The translations under genes were made by a program, and so were the position numbers. Positions 1 to 7,076 of a DNA stretch of 8,022 nucleotides are shown piece after piece; position 1 is the stretch's first letter, and every line of letters begins with the position of its first letter. Below the pieces are notes generated by a model. The model searched no databases. It saw nothing but the letters and a program-made list of their open reading frames with translations, and was not told the DNA's origin. Origin of the DNA: JAFLUQ01 sp964442035 (lineage in GTDB: Bacteria > Bacillota > Clostridia > UMGS1883); contig CAYTWZ010000083.1 of the NCBI GenBank assembly GCA_964442035.1, forward strand, positions 1 to 8,022, in the 5' to 3' direction.

Positions 1-90
1 TTTTTTTAATCGGAGCAACGCTCCATCAAGCTTGCTTGAAATGGAGCTTGCGAACGATTGCAACCTGCGCAGGGGACGCTCACTCCTCAG
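1..90. other. Structured intergenic DNA at the window edge
   Basis: No gene is supported here. The stretch continues outward from the left repeat and is rich in short dyads. These are GGAGC-aac-GCTCC (12-24), a bulged hairpin (20-47) and the perfect palindrome CCTGCGCAGG (64-73). The 11-mer CTTGAAATGGA at 35-45 recurs at 125-135 inside the left repeat, so this may be a further module of the same repeat cluster. The T run at 1-7 lies 5' of a hairpin on the plus strand and becomes an A run on the minus strand, so it is not a terminator in either direction. Confidence 0.5.
20..47 (-). other. Bulged hairpin competing with a second hairpin
   Basis: GCTCCAT-CAAGC (20-31) pairs with GCTTG (34-38) and ATGGAGC (41-47), giving about 12 pairs with a two-base bulge at 39-40 and a very tight loop. 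The arm GCTCC at 20-24 can instead pair with GGAGC at 12-16 across a three-base loop. The two folds exclude each other. Whether this stretch is transcribed is unknown; it would be if minus-strand transcripts run through the left repeat. The geometry is seen directly, and any switch function would be speculation. Confidence 0.4.
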
Positions 91-125
91 GATTTCAGTG
101 GGAGATTTTAACTCCCACTGAAATC
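91..125 (-). other. 14-bp perfect hairpin closing the left repeat
   Basis: GATTTCAGTGGGAG (91-104) pairs perfectly with CTCCCACTGAAATC (112-125) across a 7-nt loop. No T run follows on either strand, so an intrinsic terminator is unlikely. The same hairpin occurs at the matching place in the right copy, where an A:T pair of the stem is replaced by G:C. Confidence 0.8.
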
Positions 126-243
126 TTGAAATGGAACCCGCCGCCTTAGAGGGTGCCCTCTGCCGGTGTCAGCCTCTGCAAAGCAGAAGCACCGACCGAG
201 TCGGTAGACGAGACTCGGGGGACATCTTTCGTTTAGTTATATA
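91..243 (-). repeat. Left copy of a ~150-nt multi-hairpin repeat
   Basis: Read on the minus strand, this element begins TATATAACTAAACGAAAG at 243 and runs leftward. It matches the right copy (7866-8014) at 88 of the first 95 positions without gaps, by hand count, including 28 identical bases at the start. Then comes a diverged stretch of about 30 nt, and then a shared long hairpin. Internal dyads include ACCGAC-tcg-GTCGGT (191-205), an 8-pair stem with one mismatch around CTGC/GCAG (172-190) and AGAGGG-tg-CCCTCT (148-161). The TAA stop of the radical SAM gene lies inside the shared bases (237-239), so the element forms the 3' tail of that transcript. There is no U tract, so it is not a standard terminator. 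Family not recognised. Confidence 0.85.
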
Positions 244-1211
244 TCCAGTGGGAATTTTCCGTTTACAACAGCCTCGTTCCCCTCCGTAAGAGTAAAATCT
301 ATTCCCCTGCTGCGGAAATAAAGCTCGTTACATTTTTTGTTGCCTATGATCTTGCTGAAGTACTTTTTCGGAGCAGTTATTTTAAGACCATTGTCCTCTA
401 CAGCTTTTTCCAGCTGAAAACGCAAATACCTGCCAATTACAAGCTCGCCCATAGCCGGATGATAGGGCCCTGCCACGCATCCGCCCTTAAGTTCCATGCT
501 GTCACTTAGGCCTATGCGAAGCACCTTTACACCGCCGCGCCGGAATATACCGTATATTTCCGCGCACAGCTCCACTGCCTCCTCCACACTTTGAGGCCTG
601 TATTCCCCGCTTTTGAAGCGACGCTCAAGCTCTGTATCTTTCATGACAAGAGTAGGATATATTCTGGTTTCCTCCGCTCCCAAACGCACAAACTCCCGGG
701 CCGTAAAGAGGGATTTTTCGTTTGTATCCAAGGGCAGCCCAGTCATCATCTGCAAACCAAGCTTAAAACCCCTCTCTTTTATAAGCTTCGAGGCACGCTC
801 CACCGCCTGATGATCATGCCCACGTCCGGAAGAACGCAGTACGCCATCGTCCATAGACTGGGCGCCAAGCTCAATATTAGTGACGCCGTACCTTTCAAGC
901 AAATCCAGTCTGTCATCGTCAATGTAGTCGGGGCGGGTGGAAAGTCTTATGCCGCTGACTTTCCCATGCTTGACATATTCATAAGCAACGCTCAGATACT
1001 CTTCCTGAAGGCGGGGATCAATGCCTGTGAAACTGCCGCCGAAAAAGGCTATAGTATGCCTGCCTTCCCTTCCGCCGGAAAGATAATCCTCAACTGTGCG
1101 GCAAAGCCGATCAACAGTAGGAACATCGGCAACCCCTGTTATAGAGCGCTGGTTGCAGAAGGCACAGCTGTTAGGGCAGCCCACATGAGGAACAAATATC
1201 GGAATGTTCAT
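237..1211 (-). CDS. Radical SAM protein, Elp3-like, without acetyltransferase domain
   Basis: 324 residues. The Cys triad that binds the [4Fe-4S] cluster is C12-x3-C16-x2-C19 (in GCPNSCAFC). GGSFTG at 58-63 is the SAM-binding GGS-type motif, followed by STRPD (91-95), ELGAQS (114-119) and a GRGH motif (129-132), all typical of the Elp3/COG1242-COG1243 group. True Elp3 is about 550 residues and carries a C-terminal GNAT domain, which is absent here; the rest resembles the short C-terminal domain common in bacterial homologues. The reaction is unknown, and a role in tRNA or RNA modification is only an inference from the family. The start at 1211 is chosen because AAGGAG (1218-1223) sits six bases upstream; a longer frame to 1298 would overlap rnc deeply. 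The gap to the rnc stop is 10 bp and the ribosome site overlaps that stop, so the two are probably co-translated. The stop codon falls inside the left repeat. Confidence 0.9.
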   Translation of the reverse strand: MNIPIFVPHVGCPNSCAFCNQRSITGVADVPTVDRLCRTVEDYLSGGREGRHTIAFFGGSFTGIDPRLQEEYLSVAYEYVKHGKVSGIRLSTRPDYIDDDRLDLLERYGVTNIELGAQSMDDGVLRSSGRGHDHQAVERASKLIKERGFKLGLQMMTGLPLDTNEKSLFTAREFVRLGAEETRIYPTLVMKDTELERRFKSGEYRPQSVEEAVELCAEIYGIFRRGGVKVLRIGLSDSMELKGGCVAGPYHPAMGELVIGRYLRFQLEKAVEDNGLKITAPKKYFSKIIGNKKCNELYFRSRGIDFTLTEGNEAVVNGKFPLDI

Positions 1212-1221
1212 AGGCTTCTCC

Positions 1222-1983
1222 TTAATCAAGCTCAAACAGATCAGTAAGTATGGAATGGATAGAGGGCTTTTCTCCGAGACTTTTTTCGTGAGCCTCAATA
1301 AGGCTGATTTTTTTCAGAGCTTCTCTGGCAGCGCTTTGCTGGGCCTTTTTCTTGCTGTTAGACACGCCGCGTCCGATCTGATGCCCGTTAATGACCGCTG
1401 CCACAGTAAAAGTACAGTCATGTACAGGGCCTTGTTCGTCTAACACCTGATAGGTCACATTGCCAAACTTGCTTTGAAGCTTTTCCTGCAGACGGCTCTT
1501 GTAATCAGTGTCCACAAAGTCACCCTCTGTGACGGTCTTTTTGATGCGGTCACCGTATACGCCCAAAACATACTCCCTTGTACGGTCAAAGCCCGTCTCA
1601 ATGAACAGCGCGGCAATGTGGGCTTCAAACATATCCGCAAGTATGGACTTTCGATCTCTCTCGCCGCAGCTTTCGGCACTTGTACCGAGGAGAGCATAAT
1701 CGTTGATGTGCAGTCCCCTTGATAGCTCCGCCAAAGTATCCTCGCAAACTAACGACGCCCTTATACGAGTAGACATCCCCTCTGAAAACTTTTTGTCCAA
1801 GTAAAGTTCTTGGGCGATGATAAGGCCAAGTATAGCATCGCCCAAGAATTCCAACCGTTCATAGCTTTCCACCCCGTACTGATGTGCATAAGATTTATGG
1901 GTTAGGGCTGTTTTAAGGAGCTGGGGGTTTTTAAACTTATAGCCCATGGTTTTTTCCAGTCTTTCAATACCCAAATCAAACAT
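1222..1983 (-). CDS. rnc: Ribonuclease III
   Basis: 253 residues. This is a double-strand-specific endoribonuclease that processes rRNA precursors and structured mRNAs in the cytoplasm. The N-terminal RNase III domain holds the signature ERLEFLGDAIL (42-52), with acidic residues E42, E45 and D49, then E68 and D117/E120 in DMFE, matching the known catalytic positions. The C-terminal double-stranded-RNA-binding domain spans about 159-225, with GPVH (185-188) and the basic SKKK helix start (210-213). A tail of about 28 residues follows. The start at 1983 has a purine-rich AAGGAAAGG (1984-1992) just upstream, though the spacing is short. An upstream ATG at 2037 would put a terminator-like hairpin inside the gene and is rejected. 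No clear promoter lies between the hairpin and the start, so expression may rely on readthrough from the SLH gene or on a promoter I could not identify. In many Clostridia acpP precedes rnc; here an SLH gene does. Confidence 0.97.
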   Translation of the reverse strand: MFDLGIERLEKTMGYKFKNPQLLKTALTHKSYAHQYGVESYERLEFLGDAILGLIIAQELYLDKKFSEGMSTRIRASLVCEDTLAELSRGLHINDYALLGTSAESCGERDRKSILADMFEAHIAALFIETGFDRTREYVLGVYGDRIKKTVTEGDFVDTDYKSRLQEKLQSKFGNVTYQVLDEQGPVHDCTFTVAAVINGHQIGRGVSNSKKKAQQSAAREALKKISLIEAHEKSLGEKPSIHSILTDLFELD

Positions 1984-1992
1984 CCTTTCCTT
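1984..1992 (-). promoter_or_regulatory. Ribosome binding site of rnc
   Basis: AAGGAAAGG lies immediately before the ATG at 1983. The AAGGA core is four bases away, which is tight but fixes the start better than any other in-frame ATG. Confidence 0.6.
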
Positions 1993-2000
1993 ATATACAC

Positions 2001-2032
2001 AAAATCCCCGGGCAGCCTCAGGACTGCCCGGG
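2001..2032 (-). terminator. Intrinsic terminator after the SLH gene
   Basis: CCCGGGCAG (2007-2015) pairs perfectly with CTGCCCGGG (2024-2032). The intervening bases can add two further C:G pairs. On the minus strand the stem is followed by GATTTTG, a short four-T tract, so termination may be partial. It lies 20 bp past the SLH stop and 23 bp before the rnc start, and so acts as either a terminator or an attenuator between the two. Confidence 0.7.
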
Positions 2033-2052
2033 AACATTGTTTAGTTAAGCAA

Positions 2053-5000
2053 TCAAAGAATGATATAAACCATCTTTAGGTAGCTTGAGCTTGTGGTGGA
2101 GTTACCACTTGTAAGTGTAACTACTACGCTTGCGGCATCACCGGCATTGTCGTAATCCTGAATTTCATCAAAGGGATTTTCGCTGATATATTCAGCGCCG
2201 GTCTTACGATTGTAAACGAATACCTTTGCTACCGATGTGCTGTAACGATGAGCAACAACGCCTGTACCGTTTGTAGCCATTTCAAGGCCCTGTTCTTCTT
2301 CGTCCTCAATTATTGTGGGCGAAACAACAATCACATCGTCTATAGTATCGTGAGAAAGAACTGTACCGTATGCCAACCGGAAGGACGCGTTGTACTTATC
2401 TCCTTCAATAGGATCAGGGCTGGTGCTGTCAATTGCAAGAATACGGTTTGCCAAAGCCTCCTCAATTGTACCTACGCTCTGACCCTGAACGGGGTCGGAA
2501 GCGTCCAGCCAAAGCTGAAGGTCAATAGCCTTGCCGTCTGCGCCCTCAATATAGCGAACGATATCGCCCTTGCCAAGGTTTTCATACACTTCCTCAGCCT
2601 CGTCGGAAAGCTTCTTGTCATTGAGGTAAACTGTAGTGCTGGCGGATGTGGATACGCTGGAGGCGGTTCCCTTGTAACCAACCATATATCTGTCACCGTC
2701 TTCATTCTCGTCAAAGTCACTTATGATAAGGAACGGCGCTTTGTAGGTAAAGGACTCACTGTCGCTGGTTTTGTACATCATAACCAAGTCAGCCTTGTGC
2801 TGAGAACCGTCCGCAAGGTTATAGCCTTCAACATGGTACTTAGTACCGCTGATAAATGCCTTGCTGTACGTCGTTACAAAGTATTCATCAAAGTCTGTTC
2901 TATCATCAGGAACAAAGAACACCTTTGTGGCGGTGCCTACACCAAAGCTTATCTTCTCGCCGCCAAGAGTGTAGCTGAATCCGCTGGAACTGCTATAGGT
3001 CACCTTATTGCCCGCGTAAGGAGCATCAAGGCTAAGATCGTTATCGTCTATGTCAGACTCTGCTACTGTATCAAGTGCGGTTATAAGTCCGGTGGACGAA
3101 TTTACTTTGAAGCGGATAGGCTGCTGACAACTGAAGTTTTCAACATCCGCGCCCGCATCACTGTCAAGATATGCCTCGTTAGCCTGCTGGGCTGTTTCCT
3201 CAAGGAGATCGGTAATATCCTCATTCCTTGTCTGATACTTCTTGCCATCGATCTGTATGGAAGTGCCTGTACCGTATTCCTTCTTATTGCCGTCAGTGCC
3301 CATAATATACAGATCAAGGTTATAGTCGCTGTCGGAGTCATTCTGCTCCATTGCAAGCAAATAGCCGTAAGCAAAAGAACCGCTACTGCTGGATGTGGAG
3401 GTGGAAACCGCTGCTATCTGACCAATATTGTCAAAATAAAGATTTACTCCCTCAACGCCCCGCTCCAGAGTAGGAATATCATCGTCACTGTCCTCAGGGA
3501 TATTTTTGTACTCATAGTTATATTGATAATACTGTCCGTCGATCTTAAAGATAGTATCATCATTCTCACTTACATTGGTAACTTTTTTATCGCTGATATT
3601 TTCCCTTGTCACCTCAACGATCTTTACATCTGGACCGTCGGCACTGGTGGGTGATTCAAGTACGCTCATTACATCCCACTTTGCCAGTTGGCTCAGAGCG
3701 GTTATATCCGTCTTGCCGCGGCGGAAAATGAAGTAATCACTGTCAGTTTCAACAGGGAATTCCATGGAAGCATTATCACCGGTCAAATACATGAAATTGA
3801 TCTTGTCGGAGCTTGTTCTGGAGCTGGTACTCTTAACTACATAATTCTTATAGTTGTATATCTTCACAAAGTTATACTTTGTGCCCTTGGACACTTGTAT
3901 AACGCCGCTGGTGAAGTAGTACTCGCTGTCAGGATCAACAAGATCCTGCGCATTGAAGTCCTCAATAAGCTTTCCGTTAAACAATACATAGCCCTTTGTG
4001 CTGATATTGGCAGTCTTAAAGGTGTCTACACTGGTAATATACTCTATAGAGTTCTCGCTTGTAGCATCGGAGAAGAACTTTTCGCCCTTGACATATCCGG
4101 AATATATGTCAACGGACTCATAGTCGGTAACAGTCATCTTTGTTACAAGATTTTCCTTGGAGTCAACGGTGAGCTTAACGGTCTTGCCGATAAGGTCGCA
4201 CAGGTTATACGAGTCAAGTATGGAATGCTTTACCTCATAAATCTTGTTCTCGTTGTTATCAAGCACAATATCATACTTACCGATGTCATCAATATCAGGG
4301 TCAAAGCTGGCAATGTAGGTGCCTGTTATAGTACCGCTGATAACGTCTTCGGTATTTTTATCGCCGATTACAACTGTATTTGAGTTCCCGTTCTTGTCCG
4401 TTGTGCTGGTAACATATGAGCCTTCCTCTGTAATCTGAAGCACAGGAAGCGTCAGTGCATTATTGGCAAGAATGGCCACTGTACCTCTTGTTATGGCCTT
4501 GGATTGATCCGCCTCAGTACACATAGCGTTCTTTGTAAGGCCCTGCTGATTGGCATAGTATATATAGCCGTATGACCATGAAGCGTTGGGTGTCTTGTTG
4601 GTCATAGCTTCACAGGTGGATCCCCAGTTTGCAAGACACATAAGCATTTTTACAGCCTGCTCATATGTAACAGGGTCACCGGCGCCGAAATTGCCGTCGG
4701 AATATCCGTTGATGATACCACGGCTCTTAGCCATAGCTACATAGGGACGAGCCCACTTGAAAGAATCATCAGCGTCAAGATCAGTAAATCCCGTAACCGC
4801 ATCCTCCCCAAGAGCGTCGGACAGATTTGCCAGACGAACGCAGATGGTGGCGAACTCAGCACGCGTAATATTGCCCTCAGGGCCGTAGGTACCGTCAGGG
4901 TAACCTGTAACAATTCCCCTGTGAGCAAGCTCACTTACAGCCTTGCCGACTGTAGATTTGGGATCAACGTCCGAAAACTCAGTTAATGCCTCTGTTTCGG

Positions 5001-5097
5001 CTTCCTCAGTATCCTCCTCCGCAGCAAAGGCCACAAAGCACGAAAATACCATAGCAAGCGCGAGAAGCATGGAAATTGTCTTTTTCAATCTCCGCAT
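2053..5097 (-). CDS. Secreted protein with N-terminal S-layer homology domains
   Basis: 1014 residues. A basic start (MRRLKK) and hydrophobic core form a signal peptide with likely cleavage after AFA at residue 25. Three SLH units follow. Unit 1 (about 41-95) has FSDVD, GIVTGYPDGTYGP and ITRAEF. Unit 2 (about 104-157) has FTDLD and GIINGYSDGNFG, with the TRAE motif changed to TYEQ. Unit 3 (about 172-216) is weaker, with ITRGT. SLH domains bind pyruvylated wall polysaccharide, so the protein is anchored outside the cell. Residues 220-1014 match nothing I can name; they are acidic, Ser/Thr/Asp/Tyr-rich and predicted beta-strand-rich. Short motifs at about 333 (SGYVKG), 577 (YGYLLA) and 909 (AYGTVLS) suggest a repeated module of diverged copies. 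The TSTSSSSSG run at 566-574 looks like a linker. The start has AGGAG nine bases upstream and its own strong promoter. It could be the S-layer subunit itself or an accessory surface protein. Confidence 0.92.
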   Translation of the reverse strand: MRRLKKTISMLLALAMVFSCFVAFAAEEDTEEAETEALTEFSDVDPKSTVGKAVSELAHRGIVTGYPDGTYGPEGNITRAEFATICVRLANLSDALGEDAVTGFTDLDADDSFKWARPYVAMAKSRGIINGYSDGNFGAGDPVTYEQAVKMLMCLANWGSTCEAMTNKTPNASWSYGYIYYANQQGLTKNAMCTEADQSKAITRGTVAILANNALTLPVLQITEEGSYVTSTTDKNGNSNTVVIGDKNTEDVISGTITGTYIASFDPDIDDIGKYDIVLDNNENKIYEVKHSILDSYNLCDLIGKTVKLTVDSKENLVTKMTVTDYESVDIYSGYVKGEKFFSDATSENSIEYITSVDTFKTANISTKGYVLFNGKLIEDFNAQDLVDPDSEYYFTSGVIQVSKGTKYNFVKIYNYKNYVVKSTSSRTSSDKINFMYLTGDNASMEFPVETDSDYFIFRRGKTDITALSQLAKWDVMSVLESPTSADGPDVKIVEVTRENISDKKVTNVSENDDTIFKIDGQYYQYNYEYKNIPEDSDDDIPTLERGVEGVNLYFDNIGQIAAVSTSTSSSSGSFAYGYLLAMEQNDSDSDYNLDLYIMGTDGNKKEYGTGTSIQIDGKKYQTRNEDITDLLEETAQQANEAYLDSDAGADVENFSCQQPIRFKVNSSTGLITALDTVAESDIDDNDLSLDAPYAGNKVTYSSSSGFSYTLGGEKISFGVGTATKVFFVPDDRTDFDEYFVTTYSKAFISGTKYHVEGYNLADGSQHKADLVMMYKTSDSESFTYKAPFLIISDFDENEDGDRYMVGYKGTASSVSTSASTTVYLNDKKLSDEAEEVYENLGKGDIVRYIEGADGKAIDLQLWLDASDPVQGQSVGTIEEALANRILAIDSTSPDPIEGDKYNASFRLAYGTVLSHDTIDDVIVVSPTIIEDEEEQGLEMATNGTGVVAHRYSTSVAKVFVYNRKTGAEYISENPFDEIQDYDNAGDAASVVVTLTSGNSTTSSSYLKMVYIIL

Positions 5098-5149
5098 TTC
5101 TTATCTCTCCTCACTTATTTTAATTTGTAACGCAAACTGATACATTTAT

Positions 5150-5178
5150 ATTCTATACATTCTGTCTTCAAATGTCAA
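5150..5178 (-). promoter_or_regulatory. Sigma-A-type promoter of the SLH gene
   Basis: The -35 TTGACA (5173-5178) and -10 TAGAAT (5150-5155) are separated by exactly 17 bp. Transcription would start near 5143, leaving a leader of about 45 nt. The promoter begins right after the lgt stop, and no terminator separates lgt from it. Confidence 0.8.
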
Positions 5179-5185
5179 GTTATTT

Positions 5186-5983
5186 TTAACATTTGTCATA
5201 TTTTTTTAATTTTTTTACGACGCATACCCATATTATGCCTGCAATACCCACTGCCGCCGTAATTACAGCCACAAGCTGCGACACCCGTATTCCGCCTGTG
5301 AGGTAAAGACTGTCCGTGCGAAGCCCCTCAATAAAGAAGCGTCCTGTACCGTACCACAGAAAATATGAGAAGAAGCAAACACCTGAGGGTAGGCAACGGC
5401 TTATAAGGAATAAAAGCAAAAACATTCCCATCAGGCTCCAAAGGCTTTCATACAAAAATGTGGGGTGAACCGGCTCGGACCCATTGATACACATCCCCCA
5501 AGGCAAGTCTGTAGGGCCACCGTGGGCCTCGCCGTTCACGAAATTGCCCCAGCGGCCTAAGGCCTGAGCAATGGCCACTCCGGGGACGCAAACGTCCGCA
5601 AAATCAAGGAAGTTCAGCCCTTTGATGCGGCAGTATATCACCGCTGTAGCAATACCGGCCAAAATTCCACCGTATATGGCAAGTCCGCCCTCCCACACGG
5701 CTATAACATCCCAAAAGCTTTTGTACTCGTTTCCGGAAAATATGACGTAATATGCCCGAGCTCCGACGATCCCCGCCGGAAGAGCCCACAGCAGGAAGTC
5801 CAGCAGCTCCTCCGGATCCCTGCCCCGACTTTTGTAAATTTTGCTGCACAAAAGCAGTGCGAGCAAAACCCCCACTGCTATAATTATCCCATACCAATGA
5901 ACCCCGCCGCCATTTTTGTAATGGATCAGCACAGGATCAATATCAAACCTAAGGCCGAGCCTTGGGAATTCAATAACATTCAT
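5186..5983 (-). CDS. lgt: Prolipoprotein diacylglyceryl transferase
   Basis: 265 residues, the usual size. This integral membrane enzyme moves diacylglycerol from phosphatidylglycerol to the lipobox cysteine of prolipoproteins, the first step of lipoprotein maturation. The signature GRWGNFVNGEAHG lies at 143-155, with R144 matching the essential arginine of E. coli. Other family motifs are WEGGLAIYGG (97-106), HPTFLYES (173-180) and GRFFIEGLRTDS (214-225). Y104 stands where E. coli has H103, a substitution common in Firmicutes. About seven hydrophobic segments can be seen, and the tail is basic (KKLKK). The start at 5983 is chosen because two upstream ATGs (6004, 6013) overlap or precede the promoter -10 box; the ribosome site is weak (GAGG at 5995-5998), so the start is uncertain by a few codons. 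The gene lies between sporulation genes and a surface protein gene and has its own promoter. Confidence 0.95.
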   Translation of the reverse strand: MNVIEFPRLGLRFDIDPVLIHYKNGGGVHWYGIIIAVGVLLALLLCSKIYKSRGRDPEELLDFLLWALPAGIVGARAYYVIFSGNEYKSFWDVIAVWEGGLAIYGGILAGIATAVIYCRIKGLNFLDFADVCVPGVAIAQALGRWGNFVNGEAHGGPTDLPWGMCINGSEPVHPTFLYESLWSLMGMFLLLFLISRCLPSGVCFFSYFLWYGTGRFFIEGLRTDSLYLTGGIRVSQLVAVITAAVGIAGIIWVCVVKKLKKYDKC

Positions 5984-6004
5984 GCCTTTCACCGCCTCAA
6001 TCAT

Positions 6005-6033
6005 ATGATACACGGTTTTGGCTCAAATGTCAA
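6005..6033 (-). promoter_or_regulatory. Sigma-A-type promoter of lgt
   Basis: The -35 TTGACA (6028-6033) and -10 TATCAT (6005-6010) are 17 bp apart, just after the spoVAD stop. The predicted start near 5998 gives a leader of only about 15 nt. The 13-mer ACTTGACATTTGA here is identical to that at the SLH promoter. Confidence 0.7.
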
Positions 6034-6053
6034 GTCTTACTCATGAAATGACA

Positions 6054-7067
6054 TTACTCTGTACTACCTTCAAATTCCACAGCATGGGCGATACATGGAA
6101 TGCTTTCCCCCTGAAGAACAGTCGTAGGACTGAGCAACGCACCGGTGGCAATAAAAAGCGCTCTTTTCCACTCGCCTGTTTCAAGGCGGGGAAGAATGTA
6201 TGCGCAAAGCACACTGGCGCTACAGCCGCAGCCGCTGCCACCGGCATGTACATCCTGAGCTTCACGGTCAAATATCATCTCGCCGCAATCGTGATAGCTG
6301 TCCCCAAGATTTATGCCGTCCTTTTCCAGCAGCTCCCTTGCAAGATCCATGCCGATGACCCCAAGATCCCCCGAGAATATGCCGTCATAGCTTGATGGCC
6401 TTGAGCCCATGCTGTGAAGGTGACTTTTTAGGGTGTGAACGAAGGCCGGAGCCATTGCTCCTCCCATATGATTGGAATCGGTTATCCCCCGGTCTATTAT
6501 GGTTCCAATGGTAGCTGCCGTTATTTTTACTTTTCCTTCATGGCCCAAAAGCACAGCTCCGGCTCCGGTCACAGTCCACTGTGCGGAGGGAGGACGCTGG
6601 TTTCCATACTCAAGAGGTGTACGGAACTGCTTTTCGGCGCTGCAGAAATGGCTTCCTGCACTGGCAAGCGCGTGTGTCGCATAGCCCCCGTCAGTAAGAA
6701 CAGCTGCGGAGATCAGGCTTTCGGCCATAGTGGAACATGCTCCGTACACGCCCATAAACGGCGCTCCCAGTTGCTTGACCGCAAATGATGTGGCAGTACA
6801 TTGGTTGAGCAGGTCGCCGCCCACCGCTACGTCAAGCTCTGAGCTTGCAAGTCCCGCCTTATTTAAGCATACATCAATAGCCGCCGACTGGAATTGGCTT
6901 TCAGCCTTTTCCCAATTATCCTGACCGAAGTATTCATCCGGCTCAATGCGGTCAAAAAACTCGCCCAGCGGGCCGGCCCCCTCCTTTTTCCCCACCACGC
7001 AGCCATAAGATGTCACGCGCGGTGGGACAGAAAATCGGATAGACCCTCTTCCAAGCTTCTCCATCAT
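6054..7067 (-). CDS. spoVAD: Stage V sporulation protein AD
   Basis: 337 residues from the ATG at 7067, against 338 in Bacillus subtilis. SpoVAD has a thiolase/ketoacyl-synthase fold and binds dipicolinic acid for uptake into the forespore. Conserved blocks are GDLLNQ (86-91 of the longest frame), YGACST (110-115) with the cysteine at the condensing-enzyme position, MGGAMAPA (203-210), HDCGEMI (261-267), HAGGSGCGCSA (276-286) and IATGALLSPT (308-317). The longest frame begins with a GTG at 7073 that overlaps the spoVAC stop, but that GTG is inside the ribosome site, so an ATG at 7067 (or 7064) is preferred. It is translationally coupled to spoVAC. No spoVAE follows, and lgt comes next with its own promoter. 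Confidence in the family is very high from the run of conserved motifs. Confidence 0.97.
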   Translation of the reverse strand: MMEKLGRGSIRFSVPPRVTSYGCVVGKKEGAGPLGEFFDRIEPDEYFGQDNWEKAESQFQSAAIDVCLNKAGLASSELDVAVGGDLLNQCTATSFAVKQLGAPFMGVYGACSTMAESLISAAVLTDGGYATHALASAGSHFCSAEKQFRTPLEYGNQRPPSAQWTVTGAGAVLLGHEGKVKITAATIGTIIDRGITDSNHMGGAMAPAFVHTLKSHLHSMGSRPSSYDGIFSGDLGVIGMDLARELLEKDGINLGDSYHDCGEMIFDREAQDVHAGGSGCGCSASVLCAYILPRLETGEWKRALFIATGALLSPTTVLQGESIPCIAHAVEFEGSTE

Positions 7068-7069
7068 TG

Positions 7070-7076
7070 TCACCTC
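7070..7076 (-). promoter_or_regulatory. Ribosome binding site of spoVAD
   Basis: GAGGTGA, overlapping the TGA stop of spoVAC. Spacing from GAGG is 5 bases to the ATG at 7067 and 8 bases to the ATG at 7064. It rules out the GTG at 7073, which lies within this site. Confidence 0.7.

Noticed and set aside
91..243. CRISPR array or tandem repeat array
   Set aside because: There are no regularly spaced identical repeats with unique spacers, only one element copy at each end.
2248..4383. Long open frames on the plus strand (468 and 231 codons) opposite the SLH gene
   Set aside because: They are antisense shadows caused by codon use in the SLH gene; they lack a ribosome site and plausible domains, while the minus frame has signal peptide and SLH motifs.
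5020..5097. The SLH protein as a lipoprotein (VFSC around Cys20) next to lgt
   Set aside because: The residue before the small one is Phe, a poor lipobox, and a good signal peptidase I site (AFA then AEE) follows. Adjacency to lgt is not evidence.
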